DNA of 64,000 nt from Bacteroidetes bacterium UBA5697 (GTDB lineage Bacteria > Bacteroidota > Bacteroidia > B-17B0 > Aurantibacillaceae): contig DIHL01000019.1 of assembly GCA_002420145.1 (NCBI GenBank), positions 1 through 64,000 on the forward strand, written 5' to 3'. Shown piece after piece: positions 25,566 to 33,723 of the stretch (position 1 is the stretch's first letter; every line of letters begins with the position of its first letter). Under the pieces are notes generated by a model. The model ran no database searches and had not been told where the DNA came from. It saw only the letters and a program-made list of their open reading frames with translations. Position numbers and translations under genes: made by a program.

Positions 25566-27673
25566 ACTCTGATTCCAATTACTAATACATCATCCACCTG
25601 CTCTAGTTTTCCTTTCCAGTTTGTAAATCGTTCTTCAAGAATAGAACGCTGTTTGTTCATTGGTAAATCTTGGTGTTCTACTAAAATATCTTTGAATTGT
25701 TTGTATTTAAACTTCTTGCCTTTCTCTCCGCCAAACTGATCGGCATAACCATCAGAAAATAAATATACGACATCATTTTGTTGAAGTTGTATTTGTTTAG
25801 CTGTAAATTTTTGAACCTGCTCTTCTATAAATGCCCCTACTGGAAATTTATCGGCACTAACCTGACTTAATTTATTATTTTGAATTAAGTAAATAGGATT
25901 ATTAGCACCTGCATAAGTCATCTCTAATGTTTTTGTATTTAATACACATAAAGAAATATCCATTCCATCCTTTACTGATGAGCCTTGAAAACTTTGATGA
26001 AGTGCAATAATTAATTGAGTATTCACATAATTTAAAATATCAGCTGGATTATTTAAATCTTTTTCGAGAACCGCTTTATTTAATAAATTATAATTGACAA
26101 TTGATATTAAAGCGCCTGGCACACCATGCCCTGTGCAATCGGCAGCGGCCACAAAAATTAAATCGCCTTTTTGTTCAATCCAATAAAAATCGCCACTTAA
26201 AATATCTTTAGGTTTATAAAACACAAAGGACTGTGGCAATAAGCTATTCCACATTTGTTCAGGAGGTAAAATGGCAGTTTGTATTCGTTCGGCATATTTA
26301 ATACTATCTGTAATGTCTTTGTTTTGTTCTTCAACAATGTGTTTTTGATGTTCAACGGTTTGTTTTTGTTCTTCAATAATTTTGTTTTTTTCTTCTAAGG
26401 CCATATTTACTTTTTGCTTTTGACGCAAGCCTCTAAAAATAAAAAAGGCTAATACCAATAAAAATCCGGCAACGATAATAAAAATGGTTTTCACAAACGA
26501 TTCGCTTTTAACTTGAAGATTTAAAATTTCGTTTTCTTGCTGCTTTTTTTCGGTAGCAAACTTTGTTTGAAGCTCAGCTGTAATTTCTGTTTGTTCTTTA
26601 TTATACAAGCTGTCTTTTAAACCTGAACATTGAATACTGTAATCAAGAGCCTTTGTATAATCACCCAAGGCTTTATAAGCCAAAGTTAGATTCTCTAAAC
26701 TTACCACACGTTTTGAAACAGAATTTAATTTCATGGCAATGTCATAACCTTTCTCAAAATAAGATAAAGCTTCTTTAGGCTTTCCCGTTTCTAAAAGTAC
26801 TGAACCAACATTATTGCAAGCTGGGAAAATACCGATGGCATCATCCATTTCAATATAAATATCGTATGCCTTTTGAAACTGAACTAATGCCTTGGTTAAA
26901 TCTTGCATTTGATAAAAAGTAGCGCCCAAATTATTGTATGCAACCGCCAAGCCTTTTTTATTCCCTAGTTGTTTTTTTATTTCGATAGATTTTTCAAGAT
27001 ATTCAATGGCTTTTTTAAAATCACCTTCCATGGCATAAACACCTCCCAAATTAGTGTAAGCAGAAGAAACAGAAGAAGGATCGTCAATCTTTAAAGCGAC
27101 CTCTAAAGCCTTTTGATAAAAATCAATAGCTTGCTTAAAGTTATTTTGTTCATCATATAAAATAGCAATATTTATATATAAACCTGGCAAACCATTTTCA
27201 TATTTTATTTTTTCAAATATCTCTAAAGCTTCGCTAAAATGAGTTAAAGCGGCAGATGTTTCTCCTTTTTTATACGCTAATTTCCCTAATCCAGATTTTG
27301 CTTCACCAATACCAACCTCATTTTTTAAGGTAGTATATTGAGACAAGGCTTCAATAAAATGACTATTTGCCTTATCCATATCTTCTAAGATATAATAAGC
27401 TTCGCCTAATATATAATTGGTTTCGGCTTTTAAAACATCTTGGTTATTTTTTTCGGATAATTGCTGTGCTTTATTGGCATGAATCACAGTTAGATCAGCA
27501 TTTCTATCCATGAAATACCTGGCAATTTTAATATGAGCCGCAATTTTTTGAACCTCTGTTTTACTCTTATTTAATTCTGTAAATAAACTTAAGGAATCGG
27601 CCTTTTGAGAGTGTAACATAGTAACACTTCCAAAACATAGGATTAAACAAAAGATAAATTGGATTGACTTCAC
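25562..27673 (-). CDS. TPR-repeat membrane sensor with SpoIIE-type PP2C phosphatase
   Basis: 703 residues. Signal peptide (1-23), about eight TPR units (roughly 35-360, e.g. EKGYDIAMKLNSVSKRV), a single transmembrane helix at about 392-412 (IFIIVAGFLLVLAFFIF), a coiled-coil linker (EEKNKIIEEQKQTVEHQKH) and a cytoplasmic SpoIIE phosphatase with GDFYWIEQKGDLIFVAAADC, GHGVPGA and SDGYADQFGG carrying the Asp metal ligands. Typical of Bacteroidota one-protein receptors signalling to anti-sigma-factor antagonists. GTG start. Target unknown. Confidence 0.85.
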   Translation of the reverse strand: MKSIQFIFCLILCFGSVTMLHSQKADSLSLFTELNKSKTEVQKIAAHIKIARYFMDRNADLTVIHANKAQQLSEKNNQDVLKAETNYILGEAYYILEDMDKANSHFIEALSQYTTLKNEVGIGEAKSGLGKLAYKKGETSAALTHFSEALEIFEKIKYENGLPGLYINIAILYDEQNNFKQAIDFYQKALEVALKIDDPSSVSSAYTNLGGVYAMEGDFKKAIEYLEKSIEIKKQLGNKKGLAVAYNNLGATFYQMQDLTKALVQFQKAYDIYIEMDDAIGIFPACNNVGSVLLETGKPKEALSYFEKGYDIAMKLNSVSKRVVSLENLTLAYKALGDYTKALDYSIQCSGLKDSLYNKEQTEITAELQTKFATEKKQQENEILNLQVKSESFVKTIFIIVAGFLLVLAFFIFRGLRQKQKVNMALEEKNKIIEEQKQTVEHQKHIVEEQNKDITDSIKYAERIQTAILPPEQMWNSLLPQSFVFYKPKDILSGDFYWIEQKGDLIFVAAADCTGHGVPGALISIVNYNLLNKAVLEKDLNNPADILNYVNTQLIIALHQSFQGSSVKDGMDISLCVLNTKTLEMTYAGANNPIYLIQNNKLSQVSADKFPVGAFIEEQVQKFTAKQIQLQQNDVVYLFSDGYADQFGGEKGKKFKYKQFKDILVEHQDLPMNKQRSILEERFTNWKGKLEQVDDVLVIGIRV

Positions 27674-27907
27674 AAAAAATTATATTACTACAAGGTATAT
27701 AAAATTATGTAAACTAAAAAGGACATTGTTTAGCTCTATAAATGATTTTAGGCAATGGTTTATCATAAATTTGTATTTTTATAAAACTAATTGTAAGCAA
27801 AAAACTGGTGTAATATTGTTAAAAATGCAATATAAGTGCTTTAAAATGGTTCCTATTAGCTAGTTATATGCGATTGCTGCGGCTACAAATTAAACGAGAA
27901 ATATAAT

Positions 27908-28327
27908 ATGACAAGAACACTTTCTTTTTTTATATTGACACTTCTAGGACTCATTCTTACAAATAGTTTATTTGGACAAATTGACTCATCATCATCTACT
28001 GTATCAACGTTTACTGTTCCAGAAATCATGGCAGAATATCCTGGCGGGGTAAAACAACTACAAAAGTACATTCTAACAAATGTTTTAGATAAGCTAACTA
28101 CTTCTCAAATAACCAATAATATCGGAACGATTGCTGTGAAATTTTTCATTGACGAAAATGGTAAAACATCATCACCTGAATTAATTAAAAAATCTTCTGA
28201 TCCAGCGATAAATAAATTAGTTATTGATGCGATTAATAAAATGCCATTGTGGAAACCAGCCGAGAACCCAGCAGGTAGGAAAGTGAAACAAGCGTTTTCG
28301 TTTCCTATATACATAAGGGTCAAATAG
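27908..28327 (+). CDS. secreted TonB C-terminal domain protein
   Basis: 139 residues: signal peptide (MTRTLSFFILTLLGLILTNSLFGQ) then a complete TonB C-terminal fold with AEYPGGVKQLQKYI, GTIAVKFFIDENGKTSS and MPLWKPAENPAGRKVKQAFSFPIYI. No N-terminal transmembrane/proline region of a real TonB, so it is a free periplasmic TonB-like domain. First gene of the small-gene array, ATG start, 234 nt after the preceding divergent gene. Confidence 0.8.
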   Translation: MTRTLSFFILTLLGLILTNSLFGQIDSSSSTVSTFTVPEIMAEYPGGVKQLQKYILTNVLDKLTTSQITNNIGTIAVKFFIDENGKTSSPELIKKSSDPAINKLVIDAINKMPLWKPAENPAGRKVKQAFSFPIYIRVK

Positions 28328-28412
28328 CAAATATCTGCTACATTTAATTAAACTGTGTGGCCGCAAAAGCATATAACAGTACCTACCAAAAATGCGGGCA
28401 GACATCAAAGCA

Positions 28413-28453
28413 TTTGCAAATTCACAGAAACAAACTATCTTTATTGGAAGGTT
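28413..28453 (+). repeat. 41-bp array repeat, copy 1
   Basis: Begins TTTGCAAATTCACAGAAACA and ends ATTGGAAGGTT. Copy 1 differs from the others at the AAACTATC and TTGGAAGG positions. The tiny hairpin CTTT-ATTG-GAAG is kept by a G-U pair. Confidence 0.85.
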
Positions 28454-28507
28454 GGTTAGAGATAAAACGTAAGTAGCATCCAATTTAAACCCAAACAAAA
28501 GCTAATA

Positions 28508-28891
28508 ATGTTACGACCAATAATCATTCTTGTTTTATCGACTGTTATGTTAACATCATGCTCTCTAAATCCACCAGAATGGCTTCATGGGCAATGGACA
28601 GAAAAAAAGGACAGTTTAAATAGTAATGGTTTAGGCACAACTTGGGATATAAGTAACAGTGGTATTTATCATAAAACAAATGTAACTGAAAACCACGAAA
28701 CTAAATCAAGCTCAATGATTACAATAACAGAAATTAATGAACCTACTCGTTATGTTTTACGCATTGACCACGCCGCAGAATCTCAACCATATTTTCAAGT
28801 TTTTAAATTAAAAACAGAAAATGAAATAATGTATTATGACTCAAGCTCTATACTACCTAAACATGAGTATACTTTGACCAGAACTAAATAA
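28508..28891 (+). CDS. small lipoprotein of unknown function
   Basis: 127 residues. Lipoprotein signal MLRPIIILVLSTVMLTSCS (Cys at 18). The remaining 108 residues contain WLHGQWTEKKDSL and alternating polar/hydrophobic strands (YVLRIDHAAESQPYFQVFKLK), compatible with a lipocalin-like or beta-barrel fold. No confident family. Lies between repeat copies 1 and 2. Confidence 0.65.
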   Translation: MLRPIIILVLSTVMLTSCSLNPPEWLHGQWTEKKDSLNSNGLGTTWDISNSGIYHKTNVTENHETKSSSMITITEINEPTRYVLRIDHAAESQPYFQVFKLKTENEIMYYDSSSILPKHEYTLTRTK

Positions 28892-28928
28892 CACACCCTA
28901 CACAAACAGTTTAGCCACCACCACAACT

Positions 28929-28969
28929 TTTGCAAATTCACAGAAACAAGCTATCTTTATTGAAAGGTT
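28929..28969 (+). repeat. 41-bp array repeat, copy 2
   Basis: TTTGCAAATTCACAGAAACA at the left end, CTTTATTGAAAGGTT at the right; differs from copies 3 and 4 at few positions. Preceded by GCCACCACCACAAC, related to the flanks of the other copies. Confidence 0.88.
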
Positions 28970-29027
28970 TAAATAGATAGTGCTTCAAAAACGCACAAGT
29001 TCTAGCAAAAAATTTAGCCACAATTGC

Positions 29028-29519
29028 ATGAAGACAATACACATACCGCCAACAATACTATTCTTCATGTTTTCTTTCGCTATCTATGGCCAAAATTTAA
29101 CAAAGACTGACAGCATAAAATTATTAAATACTTGGAACATAACATCTAAGTATATGTTAACGAAAGACACTATAAAACTAAAAGAGTTGTGCCTTGACAC
29201 TATTGAGTGCACACTTTGTGGTTATCGTAATGACACAATCGTTGACTACATAAAACCCGTAAATTATTTCCTAAAAAACGGACTAATAAAACTAAGTGAT
29301 AACACTAAACTGTGGACAATAATTGCTACTGATAAGCCAGACATTATTGTTAGTGGTTACAATGACAATTTGGGACATGGAGAAAGGGTTTATGGAATTG
29401 ACTACACATTATATAAGCCCAACGAATTAGGAAAAAAACATGAAGGTGTTCAAGTTGTTTTCGACTATGTAATAAGACAAAAAAACTTTAAACTAGCCGC
29501 AATAACAACTATACCCTAG
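29028..29519 (+). CDS. small secreted protein of unknown function
   Basis: 163 residues. Signal peptide MKTIHIPPTILFFMFSFAIYGQ followed by a Cys-containing domain (LKELCLDTIECTLCGYRNDT) and a C-terminal beta-rich part (VQVVFDYVIRQKNFKLAAI). No family recognised. I start at the ATG (29028) that begins the signal peptide; an upstream GTG would add a non-hydrophobic leader. Follows repeat copy 2 and is paired with the next gene 29 nt downstream. Confidence 0.6.
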   Translation: MKTIHIPPTILFFMFSFAIYGQNLTKTDSIKLLNTWNITSKYMLTKDTIKLKELCLDTIECTLCGYRNDTIVDYIKPVNYFLKNGLIKLSDNTKLWTIIATDKPDIIVSGYNDNLGHGERVYGIDYTLYKPNELGKKHEGVQVVFDYVIRQKNFKLAAITTIP

Positions 29520-29548
29520 AAAATGTAACTATAGCTAACAAGCAATAA

Positions 29549-29989
29549 ATGACATATAGAAGAAAATATATTATTTCATTATTCATATTATCTTTAATTG
29601 GGGCACCCATGACAAGCTGCATTCCAAAATTTAACTTCGACACAGAATGGACTTATCCTGAAATAATAGGATTCGTAAAGGATATCACAAACGGCAAACC
29701 TTTATCAAATGTTTTAGTAATAGCTGACAATGGAGATAGCACATTGTCAAACAAAAATGGATTCTTTCATTTCAAAGCAAAATCTAAATTTATAGCAATT
29801 AATTGGGTTGTTATGGATCCTGGCTATCGTTTGCATTTAAGATTTATGAAGACTCAATTTATTTCTAAGGAATTAGAAATTGATTATAAAAAAATTATGT
29901 TAGGGCGGTCTAATGCAGACACATTAAAGTTTGGCGCCATTTATCTTCAATCAAACAATTCGCCAGCTGCCAATACAAATTATAAGTAA
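29549..29989 (+). CDS. lipoprotein with carboxypeptidase-regulatory-like domain
   Basis: 146 residues. Signal with lipobox GAPMTSC (residues 20-26) and then a carboxypeptidase-regulatory-like beta sandwich (IIGFVKDITNGKPLSNVLVI...STLSNKNGFFHF), the DUF/CarboxypepD_reg pattern frequent in Bacteroidota surface proteins. Ends just upstream of repeat copy 3. Not conserved enough to name a function. Confidence 0.65.
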   Translation: MTYRRKYIISLFILSLIGAPMTSCIPKFNFDTEWTYPEIIGFVKDITNGKPLSNVLVIADNGDSTLSNKNGFFHFKAKSKFIAINWVVMDPGYRLHLRFMKTQFISKELEIDYKKIMLGRSNADTLKFGAIYLQSNNSPAANTNYK

Positions 29990-30009
29990 TACAAGCTACC
30001 ACCAAAGCT

Positions 30010-30050
30010 TTTGCAAATTCACAGAAACAAGCTATCTTTATTGAAAGGTT
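30010..30050 (+). repeat. 41-bp array repeat, copy 3
   Basis: TTTGCAAATTCACAGAAACA...ATTGAAAGGTT, preceded by CTACCACCAAAGC and followed by TATGCAGAGGGAA, a tail shared with copy 4. Confidence 0.88.
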
Positions 30051-30090
30051 TATGCAGAGGGAATGCGGTATATTGAATAATATGTAGAAA

Positions 30091-30501
30091 ATGAAACAAA
30101 TACTTTTAATATTGACTTCATGTTGTTTCTTATTAGTACTAACTAGTTGTTTCACTTTATTCGATAGAGATTCAGACAAGATTATAGACAACTATGAACT
30201 TGCATGGATTGACGCTGAGGAAAGTAGAAGTATTTATAGAAAAGAAGAATTAGTTGATGCATATGTTTTTGCCGTAGGACACAACTCTAAATTTATTGTC
30301 GCAAAGCAACACCCAAACCCAGGGTATAATGGCATAAACCAAAGTGTAACAAACTACTTTATTATAAAAATATCTGATAATGAATATAATGACCGTAATG
30401 ATATTTTTGGACCATTAAATATTAATCAATTTGACAGTTTGAAAACTACTTTAGGAGTTGGAAAAATAGAATTCGACCTAGTATATCCTGACAAACCATA
30501 G
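30091..30501 (+). CDS. small lipoprotein of unknown function
   Basis: 136 residues. Lipoprotein signal with VLTSC (MKQILLILTSCCFLLVLTSC), then a soluble domain containing AYVFAVGHNSKFIVAKQHPN, TNYFIIKISDNEY and FDSLKTTLGVGKIEFDLV. No family recognised. Three nt before the next reading frame's GTG, so it is paired with the following lipoprotein gene. Confidence 0.6.
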   Translation: MKQILLILTSCCFLLVLTSCFTLFDRDSDKIIDNYELAWIDAEESRSIYRKEELVDAYVFAVGHNSKFIVAKQHPNPGYNGINQSVTNYFIIKISDNEYNDRNDIFGPLNINQFDSLKTTLGVGKIEFDLVYPDKP

Positions 30502-30510
30502 AAGGTGTTT

Positions 30511-31017
30511 ATGACAACCAAATTTATATTTTGTATACTTTTTCTTACACTTTTTGCTTGTAGCTCAAAGACAACGGTGGACAATTCATCTAAGCAAATT
30601 TTAAGAGACACGACAAATGCAGATGACGCGTTAGTAATCCGGACAGACTTTTCAAATGATGTTACATGGAATAACACTTGCGATAAAATAAAAAGACCAT
30701 CAAAAGACTATGGTTTTGTAGCATATGTGAAATTTTTGAGTGACAACAAACTTCGTTCACTAGATAAAGAGCAAGTTATAACCAACTTACCTAAAAACTA
30801 TAATCAGTTATTTGTATTCATTTATGATAGCATAAGCTCATCTCACAAAGACAATATTATACTATGCGTAGACCTTTACGGACCATCTCACAGGGCATTC
30901 AGAGTAAAACCGAAAGACATTTGGATTATTGAAAATAATCTTTCTATTGCAAATGCTGAATTTGATGATTTTGCAAGAGATGTAGACAGTAATAATATTT
31001 TTAGAGGGCTTCACTAA
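30511..31017 (+). CDS. small lipoprotein of unknown function
   Basis: 168 residues. MTTKFIFCILFLTLFACSSK is a lipoprotein signal (LFAC). The mature part includes KIKRPSKDYGFVAYVKFLSD and VKPKDIWIIENNLSIANAEF, alpha/beta in character, no family recognised. ATG at 30511 preceded by AGAAGG, one of few Shine-Dalgarno-like sequences in the window, 6 nt before the ATG. Confidence 0.6.
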   Translation: MTTKFIFCILFLTLFACSSKTTVDNSSKQILRDTTNADDALVIRTDFSNDVTWNNTCDKIKRPSKDYGFVAYVKFLSDNKLRSLDKEQVITNLPKNYNQLFVFIYDSISSSHKDNIILCVDLYGPSHRAFRVKPKDIWIIENNLSIANAEFDDFARDVDSNNIFRGLH

Positions 31018-31072
31018 AAGAAACAATAACACAAAAAAAACAACTTTTATTATTTGGGCAGCCACCAAAGCC

Positions 31073-31113
31073 TTTGCAAGTTCACAGAAACAAGCTATCT
31101 TTATTGAAAGGTT
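31073..31113 (+). repeat. 41-bp array repeat, copy 4
   Basis: TTTGCAAGTTCACAGAAACA...ATTGAAAGGTT, preceded by GCAGCCACCAAAGCC and followed by TAAGCAGAGGGAA. A single change (AAATT to AAGTT) from copies 2 and 3. Confidence 0.88.
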
Positions 31114-31157
31114 TAAGCAGAGGGAAACATTAAACGCAAGTTTATAACAATAACAAG

Positions 31158-31547
31158 GTGTCAAATAGAAATAAATATTTAACCATATTATTTAGTTTTC
31201 TTGCTATTTGCATAGCCACTTTTACTATTTATAAATTCTTAAAAAAACCTATAGACCCTCTGTTTGATGCAGAAAATGATATAAAACACGGCGACATCCA
31301 CTTAATTAATTATGGTTTGCCTATAAATGCACCCGACGAATTAAATGCTAAGAAACAATTAGACAGCATTGAAAAACAATTAGGATTTTATTGGAAAAAT
31401 TACGGATGCATTGTCGACAGCGAATCAAATGCTTTAGCTAAGCAGTATAATGATAAAATAATTCAATATCTACACAAACGCAATGGTAAGGATTGGTTTA
31501 TTAAATATACATATACAGCAGACTCAATATATAAAAATGTTAAATAA
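31158..31547 (+). CDS. small membrane-anchored protein of unknown function
   Basis: 129 residues. Hydrophobic helix at residues 7-27 (LTILFSFLAICIATFTIYKF) followed by KKP and an exposed domain with DAENDIKHGDIHLINYGLP, so probably a signal anchor. GTG start at 31158 (no ATG nearby). No family recognised. Last gene of the array. Confidence 0.55.
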   Translation: MSNRNKYLTILFSFLAICIATFTIYKFLKKPIDPLFDAENDIKHGDIHLINYGLPINAPDELNAKKQLDSIEKQLGFYWKNYGCIVDSESNALAKQYNDKIIQYLHKRNGKDWFIKYTYTADSIYKNVK

Positions 31548-31591
31548 AAGAGAAGCAGCTAACACTTACTAAAGACCAAATAAAACCAATT

Positions 31592-32506
31592 CTACAAATC
31601 CTTCATAAGGGCTTTGTATAATTCAATCATGCCTTCAATATCTTTTTTGTGAACCTTTTCGTTTGGTGTATGCACAAATTGTTCGGCAGCGCCAATAAAG
31701 CACCAGTCCCACACATTTTCTGCCATTTGCAATTCCTTCGCATCACTTCCACCCGATCCTTCTACTTCTAATTGAAAGGCTAATTTGTGTTTTTTCGCAA
31801 TATCAATAATACGGTTAATATAACTACGGCGTGGTATTAAACTATCGCGCATACTAATTACTGGTCCTTTTGCAGGAAACACCCCATCCGAAATCCAAGA
31901 AATATCAGATATTAAAGCTTGAGAAATTTTATAATTATCTACTAAATACTTTTGTAAGTAGGATACACTTCCACCACCATGCTCTTCCCATGTGCTAAAT
32001 ACAATCACACCATCTTTCAACGTCTCAGCTACTTTTAAAGCATTATAACAACCAAGGCGGTTATCCATATAACAACATTGCACGTAGTCTTTATCTTCTC
32101 TCCAATTAGCTTTAAACACTAATTCAGTGCCAGTATCAAAGTTACGTTTGGCTTTGTACTCTAATTTATCTTTTACAATATTTAAAGTGGCTTCGCATTT
32201 TCCTTTGCTATCACTACCTACCAATTCAAATCCTTTTTGAATTACTGGTCCACCAATTTTTACTAATTGTTTTCCGTAACGCACAGTATAACCAATGCTA
32301 TCGGTATGAGCAAAAATAGCAGTACGTGGTTTACCAAATACTAAAATGATATTATCCTGAAAGCCTTTCCCATGAATAACTTTTGGTTTGTGTTTCCAGT
32401 TTTTAGATTCTTTTTTAATATAGTCTAATAAAAATTCTTTCATGGCTACTTCGTTTCCGCTTGGCGAATGAATAGCACACATTGTTTTTAATATGGATAA
32501 GTTCAT
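31592..32506 (-). CDS. M42/M28-like zinc aminopeptidase
   Basis: 304 residues with the co-catalytic metal motif set of clan MH peptidases: His67/Asp69 (FAHTDS), bridging Asp148 (YMDNRLGCYNAL), Glu174-Glu175 (TWEEHG), Asp201 (ISDISW) and His279 (EQFVHTPNEKV), plus a Ser/Gly-rich GSGGSDAK. Family M42-like glutamyl/leucyl aminopeptidase is the best fit but no substrate is implied. Reading starts at the ATG at 32506. Convergent with the array's last gene; upstream lies a REP-like palindrome pair. Confidence 0.78.
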   Translation of the reverse strand: MNLSILKTMCAIHSPSGNEVAMKEFLLDYIKKESKNWKHKPKVIHGKGFQDNIILVFGKPRTAIFAHTDSIGYTVRYGKQLVKIGGPVIQKGFELVGSDSKGKCEATLNIVKDKLEYKAKRNFDTGTELVFKANWREDKDYVQCCYMDNRLGCYNALKVAETLKDGVIVFSTWEEHGGGSVSYLQKYLVDNYKISQALISDISWISDGVFPAKGPVISMRDSLIPRRSYINRIIDIAKKHKLAFQLEVEGSGGSDAKELQMAENVWDWCFIGAAEQFVHTPNEKVHKKDIEGMIELYKALMKDL

Positions 32507-32544
32507 GTTATAGTTATGAGTTATGAGTTTTTGTCAGTTCGAGC

Positions 32545-32574
32545 TGTCACACTGAGCGTAGTCGAAGTGCGAGA
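32545..32574. repeat. REP-like palindrome, left partner of a pair
   Basis: TGTCACACTGAGCGTAGTCG then AAGTGCGAGA: stem CACT...AGTG. Its inverted partner is at 32588-32614. Begins with GTCA and ends GAGA, like the other pairs. Confidence 0.6.
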
Positions 32575-32587
32575 ACATTTACATAGC

Positions 32588-32614
32588 CACATCTCGACTT
32601 CGCTCGATGTGACA
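32588..32614. repeat. REP-like palindrome, right partner of a pair
   Basis: CACATCTCGACTTCGCTCGA then TGTGACA: stem CACAT..TCGA with TCGA..TGTG around a CTTCGC loop. Inverted relative to 32545-32574. Confidence 0.65.
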
Positions 32615-32625
32615 TGATATTTATA

Positions 32626-33126
32626 CTAATGCGGTAATTTATCCTGAAAATAACCATACACCCAAGTGCCCGTCACAGCACTTAAAAAGGTAACGATAAT
32701 CACCGTATAACCACTTCCTATTTGTGCAAATAATGGTCCGGGACAAGCGCCAGTGATAGCCCAGCCTAAACCAAAAATTAATCCACCAATAATCACTCCT
32801 TTGTTATATGTTTTAGGAGTTAATACCACTTGCTCTCCATCTAAGGTTTTTAATTTGTATTTTTTAATGATGAATACTGAAATCATTCCCACTACAACGG
32901 CTGTTCCAATAACACCATACATGTGAAACGATTCGAAACGAAACATTTCTTGTATGCGAAACCAACTCACGATTTCTGCTTTCACAAACACAATTCCAAA
33001 TAACATTCCCATAAACGCATACACTAAGTTTGCTGTCCAAGGCTTTTTAATTTCTGAGTTATTAATGCAAGTTGCTTTTAATTCAAACTCATCATTTTCA
33101 ATAGTTTTAGTATTTTCTGTCGTCAT
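32626..33126 (-). CDS. YeeE/YedE family membrane protein (second half, DUF6691-like)
   Basis: 166 residues with about four membrane helices (LVYAFMGMLFGIVFVKAEIV, GVIGTAVVVGMISVFII, IGGLIFGLGWAITGACPGPL, YTVIIVTFLSAVTGTWVYGYF). The GxxxGxACPGP motif with Cys is typical of the sulfur-transport YeeE/YedE family. Starts 10 nt after the partner gene at 33137-33700, so the two half-size proteins probably act as one transporter of thiosulfate or a related sulfur compound. Substrate inferred, not shown. Confidence 0.85.
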   Translation of the reverse strand: MTTENTKTIENDEFELKATCINNSEIKKPWTANLVYAFMGMLFGIVFVKAEIVSWFRIQEMFRFESFHMYGVIGTAVVVGMISVFIIKKYKLKTLDGEQVVLTPKTYNKGVIIGGLIFGLGWAITGACPGPLFAQIGSGYTVIIVTFLSAVTGTWVYGYFQDKLPH

Positions 33127-33136
33127 GATTTAAGAA

Positions 33137-33700
33137 TTAAAGGTTTAACAAAAAAGGTAAGATTAACCAAGTCATAATAAAGCCACCTGCCATAAAACAA
33201 CAAGTAGCAATTAAGGACGGTAATTGTAAATTAGATAAGCCCATGATGGCATGTCCGCTTGTGCAACCACCAGCATAGCGCGTTCCAAAGCCCACCATAA
33301 AACCACCTACTACCATAAAAATAAAACCACGAAGTGTTAGTAAACTATTCCAGCTAAAAATATCGGTTGGCAATAAATGTTCGAAGTCTTTTACGTTATG
33401 AGCAGCTAAAGCTTCCTTAGTGCCTTCGGCAATAACCATTGGATTAGGATTAGTTAAAACAAAGGATGCAATCACACCACCAATAGCTACACCACCCACA
33501 AAAAACAAATTCCATGATTCTTTTTTCCAATCGTATTTAAAGAATTTAATATTTGCTGGAATACACGCTGCACAAATGTGACGTAAGGAAGATGAAATCC
33601 CAAAGGATTTATTTCCAATTAATAATAGCGCAGGAACCGTTAATCCTATAAGGACACCTGCAACGTACCAAGGCCAAGGCTGTTTTAATAATTCTAACAT
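33137..33700 (-). CDS. YeeE/YedE family membrane protein (first half)
   Basis: 187 residues, several membrane helices including WYVAGVLIGLTVPALLLIG, FVVG..GGVAIGGVIASFVL, and FIMVVGGFMVGFGTRYAGGC. The GFGTRYAGGCTSGHAIMG motif with two cysteine/serine positions is the YeeE/YedE signature for sulfur transport. Paired with the second half immediately downstream. Likely periplasm-to-cytoplasm import of thiosulfate-like sulfur; confident family, substrate inferred. Confidence 0.88.
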   Translation of the reverse strand: MLELLKQPWPWYVAGVLIGLTVPALLLIGNKSFGISSSLRHICAACIPANIKFFKYDWKKESWNLFFVGGVAIGGVIASFVLTNPNPMVIAEGTKEALAAHNVKDFEHLLPTDIFSWNSLLTLRGFIFMVVGGFMVGFGTRYAGGCTSGHAIMGLSNLQLPSLIATCCFMAGGFIMTWLILPFLLNL

Positions 33701-33723
33701 AGGGTTTTGTTTTAAATTAGCAC

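Larger units (their letters stand above)
27861..31575 (+). other. cassette-like array of seven small exported-protein genes with four interspersed 41-bp repeats
   Basis: Seven small same-strand genes (27908, 28508, 29028, 29549, 30091, 30511, 31158) lie between two minus-strand genes. Every product starts with a signal peptide, lipobox or membrane anchor. Copies of a 41-nt repeat stand at 28413, 28929, 30010 and 31073, always just upstream of a gene or gene pair. No integrase gene or canonical attC arms (RYYYAAC...GTTRRRY) was found; AGCTAAC occurs at 29533 and 31557. Confidence 0.6.

Noticed and set aside
28217..28498. Minus-strand frame over repeat copy 1, with a CFCEFA peptide
   Set aside because: Minus-strand frames at 29910-30191 and 30862-31164 share the same peptide (IACFCE...KAL) only because each crosses a copy of the 41-bp repeat. 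They are shadows of the repeat, not proteins.
28413..31113. Repeats as a CRISPR array
   Set aside because: Only four copies, spaced 500-1100 nt apart with genes in between, no cas genes.
28413..31113. Canonical integron attC sites
   Set aside because: No RYYYAAC/GTTRRRY arms at the expected ends and no integrase gene in the window. A cassette-like array remains possible but is not a classical integron.
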